Shown piece after piece: positions 42,457 to 50,345 of a stretch of 64,000 bases of DNA. The DNA comes from Hymenobacter puniceus (lineage in GTDB: Bacteria > Bacteroidota > Bacteroidia > Cytophagales > Hymenobacteraceae): the NCBI RefSeq assembly GCF_014333525.1, contig NZ_JACSCX010000007.1, positions 124,001 through 188,000 of the forward strand. Reading direction: 5' to 3'. Within the stretch, counting starts at the first letter, position 1. Every line of letters begins with the position of its first letter. Both the position numbers and the translations under genes were made by a program. The notes under the pieces are model-generated. The model was given only the letters and a program-made list of their open reading frames with translations, was not told the origin of the DNA and searched no databases.

Positions 42457-42730
42457 GCCGTTTTAATGCCTTTTTCCGGCTGGTGATAGAGGCATGTATT
42501 CGTGGCGCGCTGCTGAACAACAAGCATTAACAAGATGGTTGAACAGCAGTCGGCGCGGCTGCCGAAACGCGAGTATTCGTTTCTACAGAGTTTATGAAAG
42601 GCAGCAGTTGACGACGCCACTAGCCTGCTTTCTGAAACTGGCACGGTTTTGTAAAAGCACCTGTCATCAGCCCGCCTTTCAGGCCGCGCAGTGCGGCGGC
42701 CGGCTCTTCACTCCAAAATTCCTCGTTGTT

Positions 42731-43504
42731 ATGAAAGCTTCCTCTTTCCTTGGTCGTCTGGCCGCCGCCACGCTTCTCTTTTCCGCAGTAGGCACAGCTG
42801 CGCAGGCCCAGGTTCAAACCCACCGCGTGCCGGCGTATACTGGTAAAGCTCAGGCCCGTTCAGTATCGGCGGTACGCAAGCCGGCGGCCAGCACGGGCGG
42901 CGCTCAGATCGGCATTCGGGCCGGCGTCAACGTGTCGGACTGGTCGGGGGATGCCGTGCAGAGCGTGATGGACCTGGCCGGCTATACCAACGGTGGCGTA
43001 ACCAAGGAAATGAAAACCGGCTTTCACGCCGGCCTCTACGCCACGCTGCCCGTCGCACCTGGTTTCTCAATCGAGCCTAGCGTGCTGTACTCCGAGAAAG
43101 GTACCCGTTTGGTGGGCACGCTGCCCTTCGAGCAGCTGGATTTCCTGAATGCCCGCGTGACGGCCACGTCTCGCATGGCGTACCTGGACGTGCCGGTGCT
43201 GGCCAAAATCAACGTGACGCCCGGCTTCTATATCTTCGCTGGCCCGCAGGCCTCGTTCCTGCTCAGCAACAAAGTGCGCGTGGAAGCCGGTGCGCTGGGT
43301 TTCGATGCCTTTCAGCAGGATTATGATATTAAAGACCAGTTCCGCCCCGTTGATTTCAGCGTGACCGGCGGCCTGGGCTACCAGCACAGCAGCGGCATCG
43401 GCGTGAGTGCCGGCTACGACTACGGCCTGTCGTCGCTCGACAAGAACAACCGCTTCGACGCTCAGAACCGCGTGATTAAAGCCTCGCTGAACTACTCGTT
43501 CTAG
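42731..43504 (+). CDS. outer membrane beta-barrel protein (porin family)
   Basis: 257 residues from MKASSFLGR at 42731, with a signal peptide ending AAQAQ. After a basic linker an eight-stranded barrel pattern begins (QIGIRAGVNVSDWSG, TGFHAGLYATLPVAPGFSIE, VLYSEKGTRL) and ends in the terminal strand KASLNYSF with a C-terminal Phe. It fits the PorT-like outer membrane beta-barrel domain group that is common in Bacteroidota. The function is unknown. An inverted repeat and a terminator follow. Confidence 0.9.
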   Translation: MKASSFLGRLAAATLLFSAVGTAAQAQVQTHRVPAYTGKAQARSVSAVRKPAASTGGAQIGIRAGVNVSDWSGDAVQSVMDLAGYTNGGVTKEMKTGFHAGLYATLPVAPGFSIEPSVLYSEKGTRLVGTLPFEQLDFLNARVTATSRMAYLDVPVLAKINVTPGFYIFAGPQASFLLSNKVRVEAGALGFDAFQQDYDIKDQFRPVDFSVTGGLGYQHSSGIGVSAGYDYGLSSLDKNNRFDAQNRVIKASLNYSF

Positions 43505-43510
43505 ATAGGC

Positions 43511-43585
43511 AGTGGCACGGACTTTCGTCCGTAGCTCAACCATTCGGTCTGGTATACACGGGCTGCGGACTGAAGTCCGTGCCAC
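43511..43585. repeat. inverted repeat, GTGGCACGGACTTTCGTCCG type
   Basis: AGTGGCACGGACTTTCGTCC at 43511 is mirrored by GGACTGAAGTCCGTGCCAC ending 43585. It lies just after the barrel gene; no second copy is seen in the window. Confidence 0.75.
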
Positions 43586-43594
43586 AGACAAATA

Positions 43595-43628
43595 AAAAGA
43601 CCCCGCCGGTTAGCCGGCGGGGTCTTTT
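43595..43628. terminator. hairpin terminator
   Basis: A perfect 15-bp stem AAAAGACCCCGCCGG / CCGGCGGGGTCTTTT with loop TTAG, downstream of the barrel gene. Confidence 0.88.
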
Positions 43629-43668
43629 GGCGTTAAACGGCAGCAGCCGAAGTTGCTGCCAGGCCAGA

Positions 43669-43763
43669 GGTCAGGCCGGGATCTGGCAAGCTGCGTAGCA
43701 CCAGCCGGCTGCAACCAACCGGCGCCCCTTGCCGGAAGGGTGAGTGAAGCGCCCGACCTGACC
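43669..43763. other. possible structured RNA element upstream of glyA
   Basis: The ends GGTCAGGCCGGG (43669-43680) and CCCGACCTGACC (43752-43763) pair at 11 of 12 positions and enclose further small hairpins (GCCGG...CCGGC; CCTTGCCGGAAGG). The gap 43629-44005 has no gene that I can see. It matches no riboswitch or RNA family that I know, and the strand cannot be decided. Confidence 0.3.
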
Positions 43764-43970
43764 CAATTTCTTTGCTGCTGAGGTAGTTGCCTACCCGCAG
43801 GATACCGAAGCAGGCCTGCGGCGTTGCATGGGGGCGGGCCAATGTGGCCACGACACCGCCCCCAAACGCCCGCCTACTTCTTTCTGATGCGTAATCAGGC
43901 TGTATTTCACACGCTGCTCCCAAAAAAATTTCAACGCCAAAGCAGACTGTGGCGCCGCTTCGCGTATGGC

Positions 43971-44000
43971 TTGGCCTTTCGGGCCGGTGGCGTACCTTTG
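43971..44000 (+). promoter_or_regulatory. candidate promoter of glyA
   Basis: TTGG at 43971 and TACCTTTG at 43993-44000 fit the Bacteroidota TTTG / TAnnTTTG pattern with an 18-base spacing. The start codon is only 6 bases after the -10 box, so the message would be nearly leaderless. Confidence 0.5.
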
Positions 44001-44005
44001 GAAGT

Positions 44006-45298
44006 ATGGAAACGCAAGCCCCCGCCCTCGTGCAAGACACCGCCATTTTCGACCTGATTGAGCGCGAGAAAGAGCGCCAAACCCACGGCATTGAGCTCAT
44101 TGCCTCCGAAAACTATGTTTCGGAGCAGGTGATGCGGGCCCAGGGCTCTATTCTGACCAACAAATACGCTGAGGGCCTGCCCGGCAAGCGCTACTATGGT
44201 GGCTGCGAAATCGTGGACCAGATCGAGCAGCTGGCCATCGACCGGGCCAAGGCGCTGTTCGGCGTGGAGTGGGTGAACGTGCAGCCGCACTCCGGCGCCC
44301 AAGCCAACGCAGCCGTGATGCTGGCCATCCTCAACCCCGGCGACAAAATTCTGGGCTTCGACCTTAGCCACGGCGGCCACCTCACCCACGGCTCGCCGGT
44401 CAACTTTTCGGGCAAGCTCTACCAGCCGTCGTTTTATGGCGTGGAAAAAGAAACCGGCCTCATCGACTGGGAGAAAGTAAAGGAAACTGCCCGCCGCGAG
44501 CAGCCTAAGCTCATCATCTGCGGCGCCTCTGCCTACTCCCGCGACTGGGACTACCAAGCCCTGCGCGAAGCCGCCGACGAAGTAGGCGCGCTGCTGCTGG
44601 CCGACATTTCCCACCCTTCGGGGCTGATTGCCAAGGGCTTGCTCAACACCCCCTTCCAGCATTGCCACATCGTCACGACGACCACGCACAAGACGTTGCG
44701 CGGCCCGCGTGGCGGCCTCATCATGCTGGGCAAAGACTTCGAGAATCCGTTTGGCTTAAAAACGCCCAAGGGCGAGCTGCGCATGATGTCGGCACTGCTG
44801 GACTCGGGCGTGTTTCCGGGCACGCAGGGCGGGCCGCTCGAGCACGTTATCGGCGCCAAGGCTGTGGCGTTCGGCGAATGCCTCAGCGACGCTTATACCG
44901 ACTACACTCACCAGGTGATTCGCAATGCCCAGGCGCTGGCCAGCAACTTCGTGGAGCGCGGCTATCAGATCATCTCGGGCGGCACCGACAACCACTTGAT
45001 GCTCATTGATCTGCGCAGCAAAGGCCTGACGGGCAAGCTGGCCGAAAACACCCTCGTGAAGGCCGACATCACCATCAACAAAAACATGGTGCCCTTCGAC
45101 GATAAGTCGCCTTTCGTGACCAGCGGCATGCGCATCGGCTCGGCCGCTGTCACCACGCGTGGCCTCAAGGAAACCGACATGGCCCGCATCGTGGACCTCA
45201 TCGACCAGGCGCTGCTCAACCACGACGACGACGCTCACCTGCTGCGCGTGCGTGGCCAGGTGAATGAGTGGATGCAGCAGTTTCCGCTATTTGCCTAG
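44006..45298 (+). CDS. glyA: serine hydroxymethyltransferase
   Basis: 430 residues from METQAPAL at 44006. The motifs are complete: ELIASENYVSEQV, TNKYAEGLPGKRYYGGCE, the PLP lysine in TTTTHKTLRGPRGG (near 230), and GGTDNHLMLIDLR. It interconverts serine and glycine with tetrahydrofolate and supplies one-carbon units. The length is normal. It is probably transcribed alone; tatC follows after 159 bases. Confidence 0.98.
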   Translation: METQAPALVQDTAIFDLIEREKERQTHGIELIASENYVSEQVMRAQGSILTNKYAEGLPGKRYYGGCEIVDQIEQLAIDRAKALFGVEWVNVQPHSGAQANAAVMLAILNPGDKILGFDLSHGGHLTHGSPVNFSGKLYQPSFYGVEKETGLIDWEKVKETARREQPKLIICGASAYSRDWDYQALREAADEVGALLLADISHPSGLIAKGLLNTPFQHCHIVTTTTHKTLRGPRGGLIMLGKDFENPFGLKTPKGELRMMSALLDSGVFPGTQGGPLEHVIGAKAVAFGECLSDAYTDYTHQVIRNAQALASNFVERGYQIISGGTDNHLMLIDLRSKGLTGKLAENTLVKADITINKNMVPFDDKSPFVTSGMRIGSAAVTTRGLKETDMARIVDLIDQALLNHDDDAHLLRVRGQVNEWMQQFPLFA

Positions 45299-45457
45299 CC
45301 GTGGGCTGGTGAGGAGATAAACGGCTAAGCACCGCCACTGAAGCCGGGCCCGTACATCCTGTTGGGTGGGTTTCTCGTTTGTGTCTTGCCGTTGCGTTGC
45401 GCATCATTGCCGTCGTCGCCCTCACCCGTTCACCACCCCACTATTTCGCTGTTTGCT

Positions 45458-46315
45458 TTGAATACAGAACAACCCGTTCTGGGCCAGCCCCAGGAAATGT
45501 CTTTCATCGACCATCTGGAGGCGTTGCGGTGGCACATCATCCGCGCCGCCATTTCGATTGTCGTGTTTGCCAGCATTGCCTTTTTCTCCAAGGAATTCCT
45601 GTTTCACGACCTGATTCTGGGACCTTCGCGGGCCGATTTCTGGACCTATAAGGCCTTTTGCCGCTTTGGCGACTGGGCGGGCACCCCCAGCCTGTGCATC
45701 GACAAGATTGGATTTGTGATTCAGAACCGCGAGATGAGCGGGCAGCTGACCATGCACATCAGCACGTCGCTGGTGGTGGGGCTGGTGCTGGCGTTTCCGT
45801 ATACGTTCTGGGAAATCTGGCGCTTCATTAAGCCCGGCCTGTACCCACACGAGCGCGCTAATTCGCGCGGGGCGGTGTTCTTCGTGTCGTTGCTGTTTAT
45901 CGTGGGCTTGCTGTTCGGCTACTACATTGCCGCGCCGCTGAGCATCCAGTTTCTGGCTTCCTACCAGATCGACTCGACCATCGAAAACCAGATCGACATG
46001 CAGAGCTACATCAGTACGCTCACCACCATGTCGGTGTCGTGCGCCGGGGTGTTTGAGCTGCCCATGATTGTGTTCTTTTTGGCCAAAGCCGGCATCGTGA
46101 CGCCGGAAATCATGCGGCTCTACCGCAAGCACGCCATTGTGGTCATCCTCATTGTGGCCGCCATCATCACGCCGCCCGATATTTCGGCCCAGATCATCGT
46201 CACGATTCCCATCGTGCTGCTGTATGAGCTGAGCATTAATATTGCCCGCGTCGTGAGCCGTAACCGCACCAAAGCTCTCAACGAGCGGCTCGCGGAAAAC
46301 AACGGCGTAGCGTAA
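45458..46315 (+). CDS. tatC: Sec-independent protein translocase TatC
   Basis: 285 residues from a TTG at 45458; the ATG at 45497 (MSFIDHLEALRWHI) is the other good choice. Six membrane helices and the TatC motifs are present: FIDHLEALRWHIIRA at the cytoplasmic N-terminus, FPYTFWEIWRFIKPGLYPHERA, and the late AIITPPDISAQIIVTIPIVLLYE. It is the receptor for twin-arginine signal peptides in the inner membrane. A loop of about 45 residues between helices 1 and 2 (GPSRADFWTYKAFCRFGDWA...) is typical of Bacteroidota. No tatA is nearby. Confidence 0.96.
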   Translation: MNTEQPVLGQPQEMSFIDHLEALRWHIIRAAISIVVFASIAFFSKEFLFHDLILGPSRADFWTYKAFCRFGDWAGTPSLCIDKIGFVIQNREMSGQLTMHISTSLVVGLVLAFPYTFWEIWRFIKPGLYPHERANSRGAVFFVSLLFIVGLLFGYYIAAPLSIQFLASYQIDSTIENQIDMQSYISTLTTMSVSCAGVFELPMIVFFLAKAGIVTPEIMRLYRKHAIVVILIVAAIITPPDISAQIIVTIPIVLLYELSINIARVVSRNRTKALNERLAENNGVA

Positions 46316-46336
46316 TTCCGAAACTCAGCACCGCAC

Positions 46337-46392
46337 AATGGCCGGCAAAAAATGATGATCTGAACCTCCAGACCCATTTTTTGCCGGCCATT
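46337..46392. terminator. hairpin between tatC and rpiB
   Basis: A perfect 18-bp stem AATGGCCGGCAAAAAATG / CATTTTTTGCCGGCCATT (46337-46354, 46375-46392). The T run lies inside the stem, so termination is likely but not of textbook form. Confidence 0.65.
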
Positions 46393-46422
46393 TTCCGTCT
46401 TCATCATCTACCTATTTTCCCC

Positions 46423-46863
46423 ATGCCCGACCAGACTCCTATTGCCATCGGCTCCGACCATGCCGGCTTTGCCTACAAACAGATGCTGGCCGACTGGCTG
46501 CGCGACAACAGCTACGAGGTGCGCGACTTCGGCACCCATTCCGCCGACTCCGTGGACTACCCCGACTTCGTGCACCCGCTGGCTACGGCCATCACGGGCG
46601 GCGAACTGGAGCGCGGCATTCTGGTGTGCGGCTCGGCCAATGGGGTGTGCATCACGGCCAATAAACACCGTGGCATTCGGGCAGCCATTGCCTGGGAGCC
46701 GGAGCTGGCCGAGCTGGCCCGCCAGCACAACGACGCCAACATTATCTGCGTACCAGCGCGCTTTGTAAGCGAAGAGCAGGCCCGCGCCATCGTCAGCCAG
46801 TTCCTCAATACCGCCTTCGAAGGCGGCCGCCACCAAAACCGCGTCAACAAGATTGATTGTTAG
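46423..46863 (+). CDS. rpiB: ribose-5-phosphate isomerase B
   Basis: 146 residues from MPDQTPIAIGSDHAG at 46423. It has the RpiB/LacAB motifs IAIGSDHAGFAYK, DYPDFVHPLA, the catalytic cysteine loop VCGSANGVCITANKHRGIRAA, and HNDANIICVPARF. It interconverts ribulose-5-phosphate and ribose-5-phosphate in the pentose phosphate pathway. The family length is normal. A MITE-like repeat starts 7 bases after its stop. Confidence 0.96.
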   Translation: MPDQTPIAIGSDHAGFAYKQMLADWLRDNSYEVRDFGTHSADSVDYPDFVHPLATAITGGELERGILVCGSANGVCITANKHRGIRAAIAWEPELAELARQHNDANIICVPARFVSEEQARAIVSQFLNTAFEGGRHQNRVNKIDC

Positions 46864-46869
46864 CAATTT

Positions 46870-47041
46870 GTCATTGCGAGAACGAAGGATGAGGCAATCT
46901 TTCCTCTAAAAAATGTGAGCCCGCATTAAGCAGCAAGCCCTCCAGCGTTAGGTTTGTAACCTACTGCCGGAGGGCTTGTCTGTAAGGGGTGTTTGTCTCA
47001 CATAGAGGAAGGATTGCGTCGTCCTTCGGCCTCGCAATGAC
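46870..47041. repeat. about 172-bp MITE-like element, second copy
   Basis: The ends GTCATTGCGAGAACGAAGG and GGCCTCGCAATGAC are inverted, and TTTCCTCTAAAAAATGTGAGC and GTCTCACATAGAGGAAGG follow inside, with the centre CCCTCCAGCGTT and CTACTGCCGGAGGGCTTG. Ends, inner motifs and centre all match the copy at 41053-41236 in the same orientation. It fills the gap between the convergent rpiB and membrane protein genes. Confidence 0.82.
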
Positions 47042-47043
47042 AG

Positions 47044-48456
47044 CTACTTCAACCGATACACGCGCTGGGTGGCGGTGGGCTGGTAGCGGCCGAACACGGC
47101 GGGTATTTTGTACTGCAGCTCCTCTAGGCGGTTGGTCTGGTCGATGAGGACGGTGGGCAGGGCCGGGACCAGGTTGCGGGAGAGCCGGTAGACGGCTGCG
47201 TACTGGTTGAGGTGGCCGAAATCAGCCTGGGCCAGGCGCCAGTCGAGGTAAGGAGAGGCCGGCTGGTTGTTGATGTAGGGCCGCAGGTCGGGACCCAGCA
47301 CCAGCAGGCGCTGGCCGCTCAGCTCGGCATACTTCGGGTGCAGCTGCATGGCGTACGTGCTTTCGGACGGGAAGCGCAGAGCCGTATCGAGCCAGACCAA
47401 CGTGCGGTAGCGGACGGCTACCACGCCCCCCAGCACCACCAGAAACAGCACTTCCACCACCCAGCGCCGGGGGGCTTTCTGCCACAGAAACAAGCTAAAA
47501 TATGTGATGGGCGGCAGCACCAAAGCCATTGTGCCCGGTGCCGTACCGCGGCCGGCCGCCACCATCAGGCCCGCTACCAGCAGCCACACCAGCATCAGCT
47601 GCTGAAACTTGATCTGGAACACCAGCCCCAGCGACGTAGTGAACGAGCGGGCCAGCGCCAGCAATAGCACCACGCCCGGCAGTACCAGCAGCTTCCACTG
47701 CAAATCCAGCGGCAGCCCATCGGCCCCCAGCACCAGGCCGCTCAGCGTGGGGGCCAGGTGGTATTGCCGGAAATAAGGCAGCGCATCGTTGTAGAGCAGG
47801 AAGGTAGCCACTGCCGCGTACGGAAACCCAAAGCCACACACCAGCAGCAGAAAGCTCCGGAACGAGTTGGCGGCGAAGATGATAACGGCGAACAGGCCCA
47901 CCAATAGAAACAGCGCCAGTGGCAGGTAGCACAGGGCCGCCACGCCAATCAGAAACCCGGCCCGAAACAGCCGGCGGTTGTCGTATCCTTCCCGTGAAGT
48001 AGGCAGCAATGCACTCAAAGACAGCACAATAAATGTTTGCCCAAGTAGTAGCGGCGAGAGAACATCAAGGTCCGTTGTGACACTGGCCAGCACCATGTAC
48101 ACCAGCGCCGCCACGTAGCCGCGCTCCGGGTGCACATCGGCGCGGTTGAGCACAAAGCTGAAGCGCAGGGCTTGTGTCAGGAGCAGCGCCAGGGCCAGAA
48201 CTCGGTACAGCCAGAGTGGGCGTGAGGCTACCACATCGAGCAGGCCGAATAGGGCGGCGGCCAGCGGCGCGGTGGCGTCGTACAGGTCGCGGTAGGGCAG
48301 GGCGCCGTCGTGCAGCCGCTCGCCCACCAGCAGGGCCCGCAGCTCTACCGCCGACAGCGGAATGCCCCACCAGAGCAGCGGCAGCCGCACGGCCAGCACC
48401 AGCAGCAGCAGCGCCAGCAGGCGGGAAGGCAACGGGCTTTTGAAAAATTGAAGCAA
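47044..48456 (-). CDS. multi-pass membrane protein of unknown function
   Basis: 470 residues with roughly 11-12 hydrophobic helices. The first 100 residues (LLALLLLVLAVRLPLLWWG, then DGALPYRDLYDATAPLAAAL) look like the start of polyprenol-linked glycosyltransferases: an acidic loop after helix 1 and a DLYD motif. The soluble tail (about 370-470) includes YINNQPASPYLDWRLAQADF. It may be a GT-C type enzyme or a Bacteroidota-specific relative (DUF6427-like). No partner genes help. Confidence 0.75.
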   Translation of the reverse strand: MLQFFKSPLPSRLLALLLLVLAVRLPLLWWGIPLSAVELRALLVGERLHDGALPYRDLYDATAPLAAALFGLLDVVASRPLWLYRVLALALLLTQALRFSFVLNRADVHPERGYVAALVYMVLASVTTDLDVLSPLLLGQTFIVLSLSALLPTSREGYDNRRLFRAGFLIGVAALCYLPLALFLLVGLFAVIIFAANSFRSFLLLVCGFGFPYAAVATFLLYNDALPYFRQYHLAPTLSGLVLGADGLPLDLQWKLLVLPGVVLLLALARSFTTSLGLVFQIKFQQLMLVWLLVAGLMVAAGRGTAPGTMALVLPPITYFSLFLWQKAPRRWVVEVLFLVVLGGVVAVRYRTLVWLDTALRFPSESTYAMQLHPKYAELSGQRLLVLGPDLRPYINNQPASPYLDWRLAQADFGHLNQYAAVYRLSRNLVPALPTVLIDQTNRLEELQYKIPAVFGRYQPTATQRVYRLK

Positions 48457-48618
48457 GGTGGGGCGTGGGGGCTTAGAGTCTCGGAAGCTTGGGTTGGTAA
48501 AGGTATAGCCCGGCGGACATTGTGCACCACCGCCAGTTACGTACCGGCCCCCGAAGCTTTCCTATCGGCAACATCATCTAAGTTCCCAGGACGCCAAGCC
48601 CCTAAGCCCCTAACTTCC

Positions 48619-48626
48619 TATCTTTG
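48619..48626 (+). promoter_or_regulatory. candidate -10 element TATCTTTG of rbfA
   Basis: TATCTTTG matches TAnnTTTG exactly and is 10 bases before the rbfA start. The -33 side is covered by the repeat-like CCAAGCCCCTAAGCCCCTAA, so no TTG is visible at the expected place. Confidence 0.5.
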
Positions 48627-48635
48627 CTCGTTCAT

Positions 48636-49067
48636 ATGGAAAGCAAACGACAACAAAAAGTATCCAGCCTGCTGCAGCAGGAGCTGGCCGCCGTATTTCA
48701 GCGCGACCTGCCGCACCTGTTTCCGGGCTTGGCGCCGGGCATCAGCACTGTGCGCGTTTCGCCCGACTTGGGCGTAGCCCGCGTGTATCTGAGCCAGTTG
48801 CTGGCCCGCGAGGGCAGCGGCGAAGCCACCCTGGAGCTGGTGCGCGAAAACCAGAAAATAGTGCGCCAGGCGCTGGCCAAGCGTATTCGCCAGCAGCTGC
48901 GCATTGTGCCCGACTTGGTGTTCTTCCTCGACGACTCGGCCGCCTACGCCGCCAAAATGGACCAAGTGCTGGGCACACTCAACATTCCGGCGCCCGAGCC
49001 CGAAACCGACGACCAGTCTGAAGCTGCCCCCAAGCGTCCCAAGCTCTTCGCCGACGAAGACGAGTAG
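48636..49067 (+). CDS. rbfA: 30S ribosome-binding factor RbfA
   Basis: 143 residues from MESKRQQKVSSLLQQE at 48636. The KH-like fold is clear: RQQKVSSLLQQELAAVFQRD, ISTVRVSPDLGVARVYLS, and IRQQLRIVPDLVFFLDDSAAYAAKMDQVL. It helps mature the 16S 5' end and cold adaptation by binding the 30S subunit. The C-terminus has an acidic tail (FADEDE). In related genomes it precedes an ABC permease; here a methyltransferase and a small gene lie between. Confidence 0.95.
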   Translation: MESKRQQKVSSLLQQELAAVFQRDLPHLFPGLAPGISTVRVSPDLGVARVYLSQLLAREGSGEATLELVRENQKIVRQALAKRIRQQLRIVPDLVFFLDDSAAYAAKMDQVLGTLNIPAPEPETDDQSEAAPKRPKLFADEDE

Positions 49068-49071
49068 AATT

Positions 49072-49167
49072 TTAGTGCTTAGGAATCAGGGATTGAGGCT
49101 TAGGTCGTTTGACGGCTCAAGTCCTTCGCCCTAAGTCCTAAGCCCCAAGCACTAAGCCCTAAAGCAC
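49072..49167. repeat. spacer repeat, CTAAGCCCTAAGCAC family
   Basis: TTTAGTGCTTAGGAATCAGG on the left is mirrored by CCCTAAGTCCTAAGCCCC, AAGCACTAAGCCCTAAAGC on the right. The right end touches the TTG start of the methyltransferase, and a half copy precedes rbfA at about 48592-48612. Confidence 0.75.
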
Positions 49168-49977
49168 TTGCATTACGACCCGATTAAACGCTCTTTGGGC
49201 GAGGTATTTAACCGTACTCCGCTGCTGCGCCGCCTGTTTTATCATCTGCTCGACTTGCTGCTGCTGCGTACCTGGCACGTACACCGCGAACTGCGCGAAT
49301 GGGCGCGGGGCCGCACCGGCGAGGCGCTCAACATCCTCGATGCCGGCTCCGGCTACGGCCAGTACACCTACTGGCTGACCGGCCAAAGCAAGAAGTGGCA
49401 GGTGCTGGCTGTGGATGTGAAAGACGAGCAGGTGGCCGACTCCAACCGCTTCTTCCGCGAAATCGGCCGCACCAATGCCCAGTTTGCGGTGCAGGACCTC
49501 GTGCTGTACCAGGAGCCTAACACGTTTGATCTGGCATTGTCCGTTGACGTGATGGAGCACATTCTGGAAGACGTGGAAGTGTTCCGCAACATCCACGCCT
49601 CGCTCAAAGATGGCGGCATGCTGCTCATTTCCACGCCCTCCGACCAGGGCGGCTCCGATGTGCACTCCGACGGCGAAACCAGCTTCATTGAGGAGCACGT
49701 GCGCGACGGCTACAACATCCACGAGATTCAGCAGAAGCTGCGCACCGCCGGTTTCGAGCGGATTGAGGCCCGCTACAGCTACGGCGAGCCGGGCCAGGTT
49801 TCGTGGCGCCTGAGTATGAAATACCCGATTCTGATGCTGGGCCAGTCCAAGCTGTTTTTCCTGCTGCTGCCGTTCTACTACCTCGTCACGTTCCCGCTCT
49901 GCCTGCTGCTGAACTGGCTGGATGCCCGCACCCTGCACGACTCTGGCACCGGCCTGATTGTGAAAGCCTGGAAGTAG
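49168..49977 (+). CDS. class I SAM-dependent methyltransferase
   Basis: 269 residues from a TTG at 49168; no ATG fits, because a spacer repeat ends right at this codon and may have removed the old start. Motif I is ILDAGSGYGQYTYWL (near 53-67), motif II VLAVDVKDEQVADSN, and ALSVDVMEHILEDVEVF follows as motif IV. Two hydrophobic stretches near the C-terminus (LFFLLLPFYYLVTFPLCLLL) suggest membrane attachment. The substrate is unknown; a lipid or quinone-like target would fit the membrane tail. Confidence 0.9.
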   Translation: MHYDPIKRSLGEVFNRTPLLRRLFYHLLDLLLLRTWHVHRELREWARGRTGEALNILDAGSGYGQYTYWLTGQSKKWQVLAVDVKDEQVADSNRFFREIGRTNAQFAVQDLVLYQEPNTFDLALSVDVMEHILEDVEVFRNIHASLKDGGMLLISTPSDQGGSDVHSDGETSFIEEHVRDGYNIHEIQQKLRTAGFERIEARYSYGEPGQVSWRLSMKYPILMLGQSKLFFLLLPFYYLVTFPLCLLLNWLDARTLHDSGTGLIVKAWK

Positions 49978-50048
49978 GACGAGCTTGGCTGCCACCTTTT
50001 GGGCCCGGCGGCGTATCTTGGGGCTCTAACCGCATTTCCTCTATTGTC

Positions 50049-50297
50049 ATGGCTGACAAGAATGGTTTCTCTGAAGTTATAGCCGAAATTCTGATTCAGA
50101 TGGATCGGCAGCAAGAAACGCAGACTGCTATCCTGGAGCGGCTGGATCGTAATGAAGCCGGCTTCAATGCCTTTGCTAATGCCGCATTGGATCATCTGAG
50201 CGGCATCCGAACGGGTTTGCAGGGGATGCGCTCCATCAGTGACGAACACGAGGAGCGCCTGCCCCGCCTCGAAGACTCTATGCGCCGCGCCAGCTAA
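50049..50297 (+). CDS. small coiled-coil hypothetical protein
   Basis: 82 residues from MADKNGFSEVIAEIL at 50049. The whole protein looks helical and amphipathic (IQMDRQQETQTAILERLDRN, then FNAFANAALDHLSGIRTGL and EEHEERLPRLEDS-like end), typical of a short coiled coil. I recognise no family. It is 71 bases after the methyltransferase and 48 before the permease on the same strand, so it is probably co-transcribed. Confidence 0.6.
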   Translation: MADKNGFSEVIAEILIQMDRQQETQTAILERLDRNEAGFNAFANAALDHLSGIRTGLQGMRSISDEHEERLPRLEDSMRRAS

Positions 50298-50345
50298 TCT
50301 TTCCCCCTCCCTCACCACCCCGCCGTTTCACCTCCCACGCCCCGC

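Noticed and set aside
42494..42730. Upstream start extending the outer membrane barrel protein by 79 residues
   Set aside because: The extension lies before a proper signal peptide that begins at the ATG at 42731.
43669..43763. SRP RNA, 6S RNA or a known riboswitch upstream of glyA
   Set aside because: The conserved core sequences of these RNAs, as far as I remember them, are not present on either strand.
43633..44100. 155-codon minus-strand frame in the gap before glyA
   Set aside because: It overlaps the glyA start in antisense and has no signal, domain or regular composition. The region is treated as non-coding.
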